A DNA stretch of 64,000 nt. It comes from an uncultured Tateyamaria sp. GTDB lineage: Bacteria > Pseudomonadota > Alphaproteobacteria > Rhodobacterales > Rhodobacteraceae. The translations under genes were made by a program, and so were the position numbers. Where the stretch lies: positions 186,001-250,000 of the forward strand of contig NZ_CANNDS010000005.1 of assembly GCF_947503415.1 (NCBI RefSeq), written 5' to 3'. Below the pieces are notes generated by a model, which saw only the letters and a list, made by a program, of their open reading frames with translations, made no database searches and was not told the origin of the DNA. Numbering within the stretch: position 1 is the first letter of the stretch; each line of letters begins with the position of its first letter. This document shows positions 26,481 to 35,007 of this stretch, one piece after another.

Positions 26481-26966
26481 TTAGGAAATGCGTTGCAGAC
26501 CTGCAGGAAATGGCCGTTCCACCAGCTCTGCAATCTCGGTTTCGGTAGCGCCTTGTTCCAGCGCGTCTGCCAAATCTTTGATACTCACAGTTCGAAGTTC
26601 ATTCTCAAGGGCGGCAACTGCTGAGTCGGTTGCGGCTTTGAGGTGCTTTTGAATATTACGGCCAACAAAACAGCTTTTGTCCGGAACAGACCTATGCATT
26701 GGGAAAAAGTCGCCACCGTCCACCGCTCGATAAACATCGTTGAGAGAGATCTCGGCGGCGTCCTTCTGTAAGAGCGCGCCACCTGCGGGCCCCTGAGTAG
26801 ATCGGATGAACCCTGCTTCCGAAAGAGTTTGATACAATTTTCGGATGATTGCCGGGTTTGTTGCCGCACTTTTTGCGATACGTTCCGACGGCACCGCTCT
26901 GCCATGATGGACTGCTATCGAGCACAAGGTATGCACCGACAACGCAAATCGGGTATTTGACGCCAT
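26481..26966 (-). CDS. Rrf2-family transcriptional regulator
   Basis: A 161-aa winged-helix regulator: TRFALSVHTLCSIAVHHG, the recognition region NPAIIRKLYQTLSEAGFIRSTQGPAGG and a C-terminal CFVGRNIQKHLKAATDSA helix. Only one Cys is present in the region where IscR/NsrR carry three, so it should not hold a 2Fe-2S cluster; it resembles the YwnA-type branch. The ATG at 26966 has a GAGGGG ribosome-binding site; a longer frame to 27038 would overlap livM. It is the last gene of, or just downstream of, the minus-strand ABC operon. Confidence 0.87.
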   Translation of the reverse strand: MASNTRFALSVHTLCSIAVHHGRAVPSERIAKSAATNPAIIRKLYQTLSEAGFIRSTQGPAGGALLQKDAAEISLNDVYRAVDGGDFFPMHRSVPDKSCFVGRNIQKHLKAATDSAVAALENELRTVSIKDLADALEQGATETEIAELVERPFPAGLQRIS

Positions 26967-27010
26967 GTTTAGCTTCCCCTCTTTCATCAATGCCTGCGTT
27001 TTCACTCCCA

Positions 27011-27973
27011 CTAAAGGGGACGCACTGCTCTGAGCCAACGGCGTGAGATCGCGGCTATGTTGCCGGAGAGACCGTCTGGAAACACTATTATGATTAAGAT
27101 TGCAACAATGCCAGTTACAATAATGTATACCGAACCAAATGGGGCAAGTAACTCCCGCAAAGCGAAGTAGAACATCGCTCCCACCAGAGGCCCCTCAAAA
27201 CGGCCAATTCCACCAATCACTACAATAAGGATGATCGTCGCGGTCCATTCCTGCATGCTAAACGCCGCAGACGGCGAAACTCGCAGATTTTGGACGAAAA
27301 TGATTGAGCCGACGAGGCCAGTTAGCACTGCAACAGATGTGAATAAGATGAATTTGATGCGGTCGCTGTTGATGCCTACGCTGTGCGCAGCGGCGACATC
27401 GTCGCGGATGGCGGTCAAGGCTAGGCCAAAGCGGCTCCGAAGAAAAAGGAAATTGCCTGATAACACTCCAAAACACATGATCCCTGCCGTTGCGTAGATG
27501 ACATATTCCCGCGTGGTCGCCGCAGCACCGAATTCACGAATGCTTGAGAGTGGCAGGCTGAAACCCGAGGCACCTCCGACGTAATTGGTCTGTAGAACGG
27601 CCAAGAACACTATTTCCGCTACAACCCAAGTGCCGATGGAAAAGTATGGTCCAACAAGGCGGGAGACCAAGGCATAGATCCCAATGGCAAGACACCCGGA
27701 GACGAAACCAGCAAACAGCAAGGCAGGAGCAACGTGCACGCCGAACTGGGCGCAAAGCACAAAGAAGGCATACGCGCCTGCGCCAACAAATGCGTGCTGC
27801 CCGACGGAAACCAATCCACCATAGCCAGCCAACAGGTTCCACAATTGAGCCAAGGTAAGTACCAAGAATATCTCTGTGAGCAGGCGTACATCACCTCTCC
27901 CCAGGAACATCGGGGCGAAAATCGCGATGGTGACTGAAACGATGATGATGGCGAAGAATGACTTGTGATGCAT
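27011..27973 (-). CDS. HAAT ABC transporter permease LivM (island operon A)
   Basis: Permease of 320 aa with the LivM blocks LWNLLAGYGGLVSVGQHAFVGAGAY, RSRFGLALTAIRDDVAAAHSVGIN and GGIGRFEGPLVGAMFYF. It is a paralogue of the permease at 35008-36063, with the same LAQLWNLLAGYGGLVS segment. It is the last gene of an operon beginning with a Tat-exported receptor at 32865 and is probably an aromatic-acid importer subunit by context. Confidence 0.92.
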   Translation of the reverse strand: MHHKSFFAIIIVSVTIAIFAPMFLGRGDVRLLTEIFLVLTLAQLWNLLAGYGGLVSVGQHAFVGAGAYAFFVLCAQFGVHVAPALLFAGFVSGCLAIGIYALVSRLVGPYFSIGTWVVAEIVFLAVLQTNYVGGASGFSLPLSSIREFGAAATTREYVIYATAGIMCFGVLSGNFLFLRSRFGLALTAIRDDVAAAHSVGINSDRIKFILFTSVAVLTGLVGSIIFVQNLRVSPSAAFSMQEWTATIILIVVIGGIGRFEGPLVGAMFYFALRELLAPFGSVYIIVTGIVAILIIIVFPDGLSGNIAAISRRWLRAVRPL

Positions 27974-27975
27974 CG

Positions 27976-28848
27976 CTAGTTCCTTTTTGCGCCGAAGAAA
28001 CCAGTGGGCCGGAATATCAATACTGCCACAAATACCATGTGCCCCATGACAATCTGAAGGGAAGGATGGAAATATGCACCAAGACCTTGGGCAACCCCAA
28101 GGATGAGGCCCCCCAGGAACACTCCACGCAGACTGCCGAGCCCTCCCAACACGACCACTTGAAACGCGTAAATCAGGCGATCGTTTCCTGAGAACGGATT
28201 GAATTGGGTTTTAACGGCCAGGAAAGCCCCGGCAATAGCGGTCAACACACCCACGACGGCAAAGGCTTTGGAAAAAACGTCACGTTCATTGATGCCAAAT
28301 GCGCGTGCAATGTCTGGATCGTCCGATGCCGCGCGAAAAAAGATGCCAAGCTCCGTCCGATGAATGAGATGGGATGTGGCCCAAATAAGCAGGGATGCCG
28401 CAATGGCGGTTGCAAGCGGAAAGAGGCCGATCGTCAAGCCATTAACAATTTCGAGGCCCATGGTTTCGAAGCCACCGATGGACACCTTACGAGAATCGCC
28501 ACTGGCGACAATCAAGAGGCTGTTTTGCAGAATTGATGACAGGGCCAAGGTTACTAGGAGCGGGCGCATCATGTCAGGATCAAGCGTATAGTTGAGTATA
28601 CCCCGCTGAAGAAGGTAGCCAAGGGCGGCCATCAAAACCACAACGCCCACAAGGGCCAGTGTTGGATGGATATTCGCCGTGGACGACAGGAACAACACTG
28701 AAAAAGCGGCCAGAACCAGCATATCGCCAGTGGCGATGTTAACGATGCGCATAATCCCAAACGCGATTGCCAAAGGAGCCGCACATAAGGCGTAAAAACA
28801 GCCAAGCAGCGCGCCCTGAACGACTGCGTTTGTCAATGAAATGATCAT
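27976..28848 (-). CDS. HAAT ABC transporter permease LivH (island operon A)
   Basis: Permease of 290 aa: GCFYALCAAPLAIAFGIMRIVNIATGDMLVLAAF at the N-terminus and VVLGGLGSLRGVFLGGLILG further on. It is two bases upstream of the livM gene and three from livG, consistent with one polycistronic mRNA. Confidence 0.92.
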   Translation of the reverse strand: MIISLTNAVVQGALLGCFYALCAAPLAIAFGIMRIVNIATGDMLVLAAFSVLFLSSTANIHPTLALVGVVVLMAALGYLLQRGILNYTLDPDMMRPLLVTLALSSILQNSLLIVASGDSRKVSIGGFETMGLEIVNGLTIGLFPLATAIAASLLIWATSHLIHRTELGIFFRAASDDPDIARAFGINERDVFSKAFAVVGVLTAIAGAFLAVKTQFNPFSGNDRLIYAFQVVVLGGLGSLRGVFLGGLILGVAQGLGAYFHPSLQIVMGHMVFVAVLIFRPTGFFGAKRN

Positions 28849-28850
28849 GC

Positions 28851-29591
28851 TTATTCCACTGCTCCAAAGTAAATGCGCTGCACCTCAGGGTCGATCATCA
28901 CCGCCTCCGGCGCACCGTCGGCAATCCAGGTTCCCCCATGCAAAACAAGCACCCGATCAGCCACCTTTGTTAGTGCACGCAGCACATGTTCGACCCAAAG
29001 TATAGTCACGCCCTGGCTGGCTATGGCGCGGATGATCGATACGAGATCATCGACTTCTGCGTCCGTGAGGCCACCGGCGATTTCATCCAGAAGCAAGATC
29101 GCCGGCTTGGTTGCGACCGCCCTTGCCAGTTCCAGTCGTTTCCGCACGAGCAAAGGAAGACTTCCAGCCAGCAAATCACGCTGCGCCTGCAAACCTGACA
29201 GAGACAAGACCTCATCGACCCAACTCCTGGCGTCTGAACGTCGCAATCCGGCACCAAAAATCGCGGATACTTCCAGGTTTTCAGCGACGCTCATGCGGCC
29301 AAAAGGTTTGGGCACCTGATAGGAACGTGCGACGCCCAACCGATTGCGTTCAAAAGGTTTGAGTGCCGTGACAATTTGGCCGTTGGCCTCAATTTCCCCC
29401 GAATCGACAGCGATATCTCCCGATATCAAATTGAATAGCGTGCTTTTCCCAGCACCATTGGGACCGATGACGCCCACAAGCTCGCCATGAGCGCAATCCA
29501 TCGATAAATCGTTTGCGATGATGGTTTTTCCAAACCGTTTGCAAACATTCCTGAGAGACAATGCGGTACCAGCTACTTGAGTATCACGCAT
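28851..29591 (-). CDS. HAAT ABC transporter ATP-binding protein LivG (island operon A)
   Basis: ATPase of 246 aa with Walker A GPNGAGKST, RSYQVPKPFGRMSVAENL and Walker B ILLLDEIAGGLTDAEV, the IAGGL variant also found in the paralogue at 37630-38346. Its start overlaps the end of the livF gene by 8 bp. Order here is F-G-H-M, whereas the second island transporter has G-F-H-M. Confidence 0.93.
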   Translation of the reverse strand: MRDTQVAGTALSLRNVCKRFGKTIIANDLSMDCAHGELVGVIGPNGAGKSTLFNLISGDIAVDSGEIEANGQIVTALKPFERNRLGVARSYQVPKPFGRMSVAENLEVSAIFGAGLRRSDARSWVDEVLSLSGLQAQRDLLAGSLPLLVRKRLELARAVATKPAILLLDEIAGGLTDAEVDDLVSIIRAIASQGVTILWVEHVLRALTKVADRVLVLHGGTWIADGAPEAVMIDPEVQRIYFGAVE

Positions 29592-30297
29592 CGGTTGTGC
29601 TTCCGAAATAGGCCTGCTTAACTTGATCCAGTTGCGCTTCTGCTGAACGTCCGGTCAGTTTCACACGTCCCTCCATCAGGCAATAGAAGCGATCAGAGTG
29701 CGATAGCGCCATTTCGAGCGACTGTTCGACAACGATCATTGCCATCTTTCCCTTGAGCGTTTCGAGCGCCGCATAGATGTCCTTGATCACCGACGGGGCC
29801 AGGCCGAGCGAGATTTCGTCGCATATCAGCACTTCCGGATTGGACAAAAGCGCCCGGCCGATTGCGACCATCTGTTGCTGACCGCCCGATAAATCGGAGG
29901 GGTAGAGCGTGCGCCTTTCCCTCAGGGCGGGGAAAAGTGCGTAGACCCGTTCTAGATCCCAATTCCCAGTTCGGCCCGAACCGATCTGCCCAAGGCGCAG
30001 ATTTTCCTCGATTGTCAGAGAGGAAAAAAGCCGGCGGCCTTCGGGGACCAGCGCGATACCCTTGCGAAAGATGCGCCGAGGATGCAATGCCTCTATTGGT
30101 GCGCCATCGTATAGTACAGTTCCGCTTCTTGATGATTGCAACCCTGTCACTGCCTTGAGAAAGGTGGACTTGCCGGCACCATTGGCACCGATAATCGCCA
30201 GCGCTTCGCCGTGGCGAAGCACCAGGTCAATACCGTGCACGGCAACCATATCACCATAGGCGACGTACAGCTTTTGAGATTCCAGCAGCGGCGTCAT
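29584..30297 (-). CDS. HAAT ABC transporter ATP-binding protein LivF (island operon A)
   Basis: ATPase of 237 aa. Walker A GANGAGKST is canonical (Lys present), with VPEGRRLFSSLTIEENLRLG, SGGQQQMVAIGRAL and Walker B VLICDEISLGLAP. The atypical CDEISLGLAP Walker B is shared with the paralogue at 36923-37630, supporting a duplication of the whole transporter. Confidence 0.93.
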   Translation of the reverse strand: MTPLLESQKLYVAYGDMVAVHGIDLVLRHGEALAIIGANGAGKSTFLKAVTGLQSSRSGTVLYDGAPIEALHPRRIFRKGIALVPEGRRLFSSLTIEENLRLGQIGSGRTGNWDLERVYALFPALRERRTLYPSDLSGGQQQMVAIGRALLSNPEVLICDEISLGLAPSVIKDIYAALETLKGKMAMIVVEQSLEMALSHSDRFYCLMEGRVKLTGRSAEAQLDQVKQAYFGSTTDA

Positions 30298-30305
30298 TGG
30301 GATGA

Positions 30306-30737
30306 TCAGGTGCGGTTGAACACGTTAATCAGGTTACCATCAAAATCCCGGAACAGGGTCGACTTCAGGCCTTCGTCGTTCAAGGCCTGCTCGGCCCACA
30401 GGATGGTTACCTCGTGGCTACGCAGATGCTGTGTAAAGCCCGCGAGATCATCAACGTCAAATACGATGGCCTTGTAGCCCGCGAAACCGACATGCGCAGG
30501 TGGGTCGACCAACAACTCCGGCACTGTTTCCACAGATTTCGGGTTGACCAGTTCGAGCGACAGGCCGGGTCGACTGATAAAGGCTATGTTGGCTTCGATC
30601 GGTTCGAAATAGGTTTCCGAAACCAGCTCAAATCCCAGCACATCTCCATACCATTTTACGGCTGTCTTAATGTCTTTGACAGCAATGGCGATATTGTTGA
30701 AAGCGAGGTCGAAATCGGTAATTGAAGACTGTCCCAT
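30306..30737 (-). CDS. VOC-family (glyoxalase/dioxygenase fold) protein, cytoplasmic
   Basis: A 143-aa single-domain vicinal-oxygen-chelate protein: FDLAFNNIAIAVKDIKTAVKWY, GFELVSETYFEPIEANIAFI, GYKAIVFDVDDLAGFTQHL and FRDFDGNLINVF. No signal peptide. It is a clear paralogue of the exported VOC protein at 50667-51152 (shared SxTYFEP, KAIVFDVxDLxGFTQ and FRDxDGNLINVF). The ATG at 30737 overlaps the stop of the SDR gene (TGATG). Function unknown; metal-dependent isomerase, dioxygenase or lyase chemistry is possible. Confidence 0.87.
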   Translation of the reverse strand: MGQSSITDFDLAFNNIAIAVKDIKTAVKWYGDVLGFELVSETYFEPIEANIAFISRPGLSLELVNPKSVETVPELLVDPPAHVGFAGYKAIVFDVDDLAGFTQHLRSHEVTILWAEQALNDEGLKSTLFRDFDGNLINVFNRT

Positions 30738-31501
30738 CACACAAACCACGCATTCGAGACGCCGCCATCCACAACAATGGACGCACCGTTAACCATTCTT
30801 GACGCATCGCTGCACAGCCAGAGACAAGCCTCGGCAATATCGACTGGATCGGCCAGTTGGCGCATGGGGTTTTGTTCGACCAACACAGCTTCAAAGTCGG
30901 TCGGAACGACTTGCCGCATCATATCGGTTTTGACGTTGCCCGGCAGAACGGAATTAACCCGCACACCCTGGGGCCCAAGTTCGAGTGCTGCATTATAGGA
31001 CAGGCTGACCACGGATGCCTTGGACGTGCCATAGGCCGTCATGCCGGGTTGGCCAATGATGCCCATGATGCTGGCGATGTTGACGATACTGCCCGGGCGT
31101 TTCGCGTTTGTCAGGTGCCTTGCCTGAGCGCGCATGGCCAGCCACATGCCCTTGGCATTCACATTAGTGACTGTGTCGTATTCGGCTTCCTCCATGTCCA
31201 ACATGGCCGGGACCGAGCCGATGATGCCAGCAGTGTTGACGAAAATACTGAGGTCACTCAGTATCTTGCCCGCTTCGGCAAGCGCATTGGTTACGCTTTC
31301 CGAATTGCTGACGTCGATCTGAACCGCATCGGACTTTCGCCCAAGCGCCTTGATTCTATCTGATACGGCTTGAGCGCCGTCCAATTTCAAATCGGCAACG
31401 ACGACGTCTGCCCCTTCGGCTGCGAACAGTTCTGCTGTTGCAGCGCCAATGCCTTGTGCCCCACCGATGATCAGGGCCTGTTTTCCTTGCAAACGAGCCA
31501 T
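30737..31501 (-). CDS. SDR-family oxidoreductase (island operon A)
   Basis: A 254-aa classical SDR: IIGGAQGIGAATAELFAAEGA, NTAGIIGS, IASIMG catalytic Ser and YGTSKAS. The start at 31501 has a GGAAAGGA ribosome-binding site. It sits between the receptor and the VOC gene in the same operon, so it probably oxidises a transported alcohol- or dihydrodiol-type intermediate; substrate unknown. Confidence 0.88.
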   Translation of the reverse strand: MARLQGKQALIIGGAQGIGAATAELFAAEGADVVVADLKLDGAQAVSDRIKALGRKSDAVQIDVSNSESVTNALAEAGKILSDLSIFVNTAGIIGSVPAMLDMEEAEYDTVTNVNAKGMWLAMRAQARHLTNAKRPGSIVNIASIMGIIGQPGMTAYGTSKASVVSLSYNAALELGPQGVRVNSVLPGNVKTDMMRQVVPTDFEAVLVEQNPMRQLADPVDIAEACLWLCSDASRMVNGASIVVDGGVSNAWFV

Positions 31502-31593
31502 TGCGCGTTCCTTTCCTGTGAACTTGCGGTCTGAAATGATTTCTGTTTGGGAACGTGCGGCGGACATTCGTTCGCGCCGCCGCATGACTGTGA

Positions 31594-32865
31594 TTAGATC
31601 GGCAGAGCCTCTCCAGTCACCGGGATTTCCGGATTGACGATATTGCTGACAATTACCGGCTCATAGGGGTGTGGTCCGTCCACCTGGCGCCATTGCCCGC
31701 CCGTCAATGGTGTCAGAGCAACGTTCTTGACCGGGCCTGCTGGAGTATCGATGCGACCGGCGATGGTTTCCATTTGCAATGTGGCTAACACATCGCGTGT
31801 GCCACTGCGCGTTCCGTCGCTGTCCCGCAAGCACCGTACCGCCGCTTCGAGCACCGCATGTATGGAACCCATTGTCTGGATCCACTGACGTTCCGTCGAC
31901 TGCATATAGTCATCGGCGAATTCTCGGGCAGTTTGGCCCGTGATTGTCGAAGTAAACGGGAAATCTGGATGCCAGAACAAGTCGAATGAGTGATTGTTGC
32001 CCAAATCACCAAGGGCTTCGACACTGGCAGGAAAGACCAAGGCTTGACCCGTCGAGGCGACTTTTGCTTCAAAGCCCTGCTGCGCGGCCTGTGTCCAGAA
32101 CGTGGTCCAATCCGGCGGCAGCGCCACACCTGTTACGATCTCGACCTCATTGGCTTTGAAATCTGAAATAATCTGACTGAAATCATCGGTCAGCGGCCGA
32201 TAACGCCCTGGATCCGTCAGATTGAAGTTGCGGGCGGCAAGCGCGGGTGGAAACCCTGTTTCCGAATTTGCCCAGGCCAGCCCGTCGCCAGTGCTGGGCC
32301 ACAGCGCGCCGACGTTGCCATTGGTGTCCACCTGCGACCATAGATCAGTAAACACATCGATGACCTGATCGATGCCCCAGAAGTGGTGGTAGGTCCAGTC
32401 GAACCCTTTCTCATCCGTCGCACCGCGGTCGTAATAGAAAGTCTGCCATGGCATTAATGTCGAAATACAAGGCACCTCATTCAATTCGCACTGATCAGCT
32501 ACGGGATTGACCGTGTCCGGCGCCATGAATGTGACGATGATATCCACTTCTTCGTTCAGAATCAGGTCGCTGGTGACTTCGGATGCCCGGTTCGGGCTCG
32601 ACTGGCTGTCTTTCACGACCAGTGAAATGGTGCGGATGCCGGACGCCGTCTCGATACCGGCAGAAAGGGTTTCCTGTACCCGGCCAAAAACATGGTCAAT
32701 GCCGGTAATTGTTGGCGATAGGACGCCGGTCAACGGGGCGACGACTCCTATTTTGAGATCAGCACTTTGCGCCCTCAAATAAGTCGGCAAAGCAAAAGTT
32801 AACGGCGTGGCACCTATGGCGGTGACAAAAGCTCTTCGGCTCGGCCGAAGCAGAGTTCTGGACAT
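31594..32865 (-). CDS. HAAT ABC transporter substrate-binding protein, Tat signal (operon A)
   Basis: Type I periplasmic receptor of 423 aa. The N-terminus carries a twin-arginine motif (PSRRAFVTAIG) and a hydrophobic stretch ending near residue 32 (YLRAQS), so export is probably by Tat. The mature protein begins LKIGVVAPLTGVLSPT. It is paralogous to the receptor at 38393-39667 (shared GFPPALEA-type, TFWTQAxQQGx and VEALGDxGxN segments). Start at 32865 with GGAGGAG. First gene of operon A. Confidence 0.92.
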   Translation of the reverse strand: MSRTLLRPSRRAFVTAIGATPLTFALPTYLRAQSADLKIGVVAPLTGVLSPTITGIDHVFGRVQETLSAGIETASGIRTISLVVKDSQSSPNRASEVTSDLILNEEVDIIVTFMAPDTVNPVADQCELNEVPCISTLMPWQTFYYDRGATDEKGFDWTYHHFWGIDQVIDVFTDLWSQVDTNGNVGALWPSTGDGLAWANSETGFPPALAARNFNLTDPGRYRPLTDDFSQIISDFKANEVEIVTGVALPPDWTTFWTQAAQQGFEAKVASTGQALVFPASVEALGDLGNNHSFDLFWHPDFPFTSTITGQTAREFADDYMQSTERQWIQTMGSIHAVLEAAVRCLRDSDGTRSGTRDVLATLQMETIAGRIDTPAGPVKNVALTPLTGGQWRQVDGPHPYEPVIVSNIVNPEIPVTGEALPI

Positions 32866-32909
32866 TTTTTTCTCCTCCCAATGCTCATTTTGTAGTGAGC
32901 GCAACACAA

Positions 32910-32925
32910 CTCTGTTCGAACAGAG
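32910..32925. promoter_or_regulatory. Palindromic operator candidate
   Basis: Perfect 16-bp palindrome CTCTGTTCGAACAGAG, 45 bp upstream of the operon A receptor start and just downstream of a TTGACA box on the minus strand. It shares the GTTCG/CGAAC arms with the N5-spaced sites at 33049, 44321 and 44448 but with the arms overlapping, so it may bind a different protein. Confidence 0.5.
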
Positions 32926-33048
32926 GGGCAGCTGTCAATGTAAAAAAGTAATTTACTTTATTACAATATTGATCTCATTAAAATATTGATATATAATAGA
33001 AAAATTCTCCCACTAGAAATGAGATCGACCTTCGCACAGCTATTACTT

Positions 33049-33063
33049 GTTCGCATTCCGAAC
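33049..33063. promoter_or_regulatory. IclR-type operator candidate GTTCG-N5-CGAAC (site 1)
   Basis: GTTCGCATTCCGAAC, extended to a 7-bp arm palindrome TTGTTCG-N5-CGAACAA at 33047-33065. It lies about 185 bp upstream of the operon A receptor start. The same GTTCG-N5-CGAAC architecture is found at 44321 and 44448 in the divergent promoter region. PcaU/PobR-type IclR proteins recognise closely similar GTTCGATAATCGCAC sites. Confidence 0.6.
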
Positions 33064-33247
33064 AAATGTCAGCTTTGGTCTCACCCCTCGCATGCGTGCG
33101 CAACGGGTCCGCGTTGGCATTCTGGTACAGTTCTCAAGATGCCTGTGTGGTCTGTGATACAAATTTTGAGTCAGACGCGGCATTTGCTCCGCGCCTGAGA
33201 TGTGAATAGAGATACTGATTTGGAAACGACCCGCCTGAAGCTGGCAG

Positions 33248-35005
33248 TCATACTTGGCAAAGCACCCGCATCATAACGTCCCGTAAGGTCATTTCTGAGT
33301 TCTGCACCATGGTTCTTGCGCGGAAACAAACATGATGATCCGGACGTACAATCAAACAGCCATCGTCCTCGATTTCACAAAGTCGCGCCCAATCGCCTGT
33401 ATGATCCTGAAAGTTGCGTTTCGGACCAATCATGAAACTCCGCAAATCGACTTTGGACTGTTGCGAGAAATCTTCTGCCGCATCGATCCAGGCGCCTCCC
33501 CCATTGCCGGTCAATAGGGTGAACCCACCTTTTCCACAGAGATCGAGAATGGAAACTTTTTGACCGGAGGCATCGAAAACCCAAGCGTGAGGGACTCGTG
33601 CGCCGGGAAAGGTCGTTTGCTGGTGATGAAGTTCAGGATCGGAACCAAGGGCAGGGCCTGCAGAGCCATCATGCAATATTGCAGAGGACGAGTACCGCTG
33701 GTTCATCTCAACACCGTGGGCGTCATACTCGTATCGCTTGTTCGCGATAGCTATCCTGAGGTCTGACCGCTGTTTGGCAGCTTCAACAGTATCCGCCGCT
33801 CGCTTGTCCATGTTTGCCTGCATTTCTGCGGGATCATTTGTCTCGGTCAGGCCAAGTGCAGCAAAGATCGGCCCATAGTCGCCGATCGATTTATTGGCGC
33901 GTGCCACAATCTGTTTTGCGACAGGTGCGCGTTCGTCTGTGTAGGTGTCGAGCAACCCTGAGCCAGCCGCTCCCTTCAAGACGGCGGCCAGTTTCCACGC
34001 AAGATTAAAGGAATCCTGAATAGAGGTGTTTGATCCAAGACCGTTTGTCGGAGGATGACGGTGAATGGCATCACCGACGCAGAACACACGTCCTTCTTGA
34101 AGGCGTGTTGCATGGACATCGTTGACGGTCCAATAGCTGACCTCTCTCAAATCGACGTCGAGATCGGGATCGCCGACAAGATCCCGAATGATTTTCTTGG
34201 CCTGGTCATCGGACAGGTCTGGTGGACCTTCGGCGATATCATAACCCCAGATCGCCAGCCATTCATTCCAAGGGCGCACCATTCGCACCACGCCTGCCCC
34301 AATACCACCAACATCAGAACCAGGCTGAATGACCCAATAAAGGACGGAAGGCCTGTGCGCGACAAACCGGGTTAGATCGGCCTTGAACAAGAAATTGATC
34401 GATCCCGATACCCCCATTTTGCCTTCCAAAGGAAGGTTCAAGTCTTCTGCGACCTTACTATTCGCCCCGTCAGCACCGACAAGATACTTGGACCGGACAG
34501 TAAATGTTTTGCCTGAAAGGCGATCTTCGATTGTTGTTGTGACGCCGTCTTCATCCTGAACATGCGACAGGTAGTTGCAGGACATGCGCGCCTGCGCACC
34601 ACGCGCGCACGCGGTCTTGAACAACAGCGGCTCCATCAGGGTTTGCGGTAGATCGTTCATGAGCGACGGGCTGGACAACTGGTGTTCTGCCTTCGAAAGA
34701 GGATGTGTCCCCCATGCGGGCAGACGTCCTAGTTCTTCTCCTGCAAGCGACGAGCAAAACACGTTTTGGCCCATTAACTCTTGCTCAGTTGCGTGAATGT
34801 AGGCCTCCTCCTCAACATCATGGCCAAGGTCGCGAAGAACCTCCATTGTCCGTTGATTGGTGATGTGGGCCCGCGGGGAATTCGCAAGCCAGCGGTAACG
34901 GTTGATGACAAGCGTTTCGACGCCTTGCGTGGCCAGCAGCGCAGCCAAGGAAGAACCCGCAGGTCCGGTCCCGATGATAAGAACTTCTGTTTGGATATCT
35001 GCCAT
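33248..35005 (-). CDS. FAD-dependent phenol monooxygenase (TfdB/PheA type)
   Basis: Flavoprotein aromatic hydroxylase of 585 aa. It has the FAD Rossmann motif GTGPAG at residues 12-17, a DG-like region VGADGANSKVAEDL and the second FAD block GDAIHRHPPTNGLGSNTSIQDSFNLAWKLAAVLKG, nearly as in 2,4-dichlorophenol 6-monooxygenase (TfdB, about 598 aa). A C-terminal thioredoxin-like domain follows (ARVPHAWVFD, LTGNGG). Expected reaction: NADPH- and O2-dependent hydroxylation of a (halo)phenol or resorcinol to a catechol or hydroxyquinol. Last gene of the 11-gene operon B, 2 bp after livM. Confidence 0.9.
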   Translation of the reverse strand: MADIQTEVLIIGTGPAGSSLAALLATQGVETLVINRYRWLANSPRAHITNQRTMEVLRDLGHDVEEEAYIHATEQELMGQNVFCSSLAGEELGRLPAWGTHPLSKAEHQLSSPSLMNDLPQTLMEPLLFKTACARGAQARMSCNYLSHVQDEDGVTTTIEDRLSGKTFTVRSKYLVGADGANSKVAEDLNLPLEGKMGVSGSINFLFKADLTRFVAHRPSVLYWVIQPGSDVGGIGAGVVRMVRPWNEWLAIWGYDIAEGPPDLSDDQAKKIIRDLVGDPDLDVDLREVSYWTVNDVHATRLQEGRVFCVGDAIHRHPPTNGLGSNTSIQDSFNLAWKLAAVLKGAAGSGLLDTYTDERAPVAKQIVARANKSIGDYGPIFAALGLTETNDPAEMQANMDKRAADTVEAAKQRSDLRIAIANKRYEYDAHGVEMNQRYSSSAILHDGSAGPALGSDPELHHQQTTFPGARVPHAWVFDASGQKVSILDLCGKGGFTLLTGNGGGAWIDAAEDFSQQSKVDLRSFMIGPKRNFQDHTGDWARLCEIEDDGCLIVRPDHHVCFRARTMVQNSEMTLRDVMMRVLCQV

Positions 35006-35007
35006 GA

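Larger units (their letters stand above)
32866..33247 (-). promoter_or_regulatory. Control region of island operon A
   Basis: A 382-bp AT-rich gene-free stretch upstream of the receptor gene. On the minus strand a consensus TTGACA (32933-32938) stands about 68-73 bp before the start, with a perfect 16-bp palindrome CTCTGTTCGAACAGAG (32910-32925) where the -10 would be. Further upstream are AAAGTAATTTACTTT (32945-32959), two AATATTGAT repeats (about 32965 and 32982) and GTTCGCATTCCGAAC (33049-33063). A weak -10 suggests activator dependence. Confidence 0.5.

Noticed and set aside
26330..26533. Possible 67-codon gene downstream of the Rrf2 regulator (minus strand)
   Set aside because: It overlaps the Rrf2 3' end, lacks a ribosome-binding site and cannot be matched to a family; kept only as a possible remnant.
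26481..26966. IscR/NsrR-type Fe-S sensor for the Rrf2 protein
   Set aside because: Only one Cys is present in the cluster-binding region, so a three-Cys cluster cannot form.
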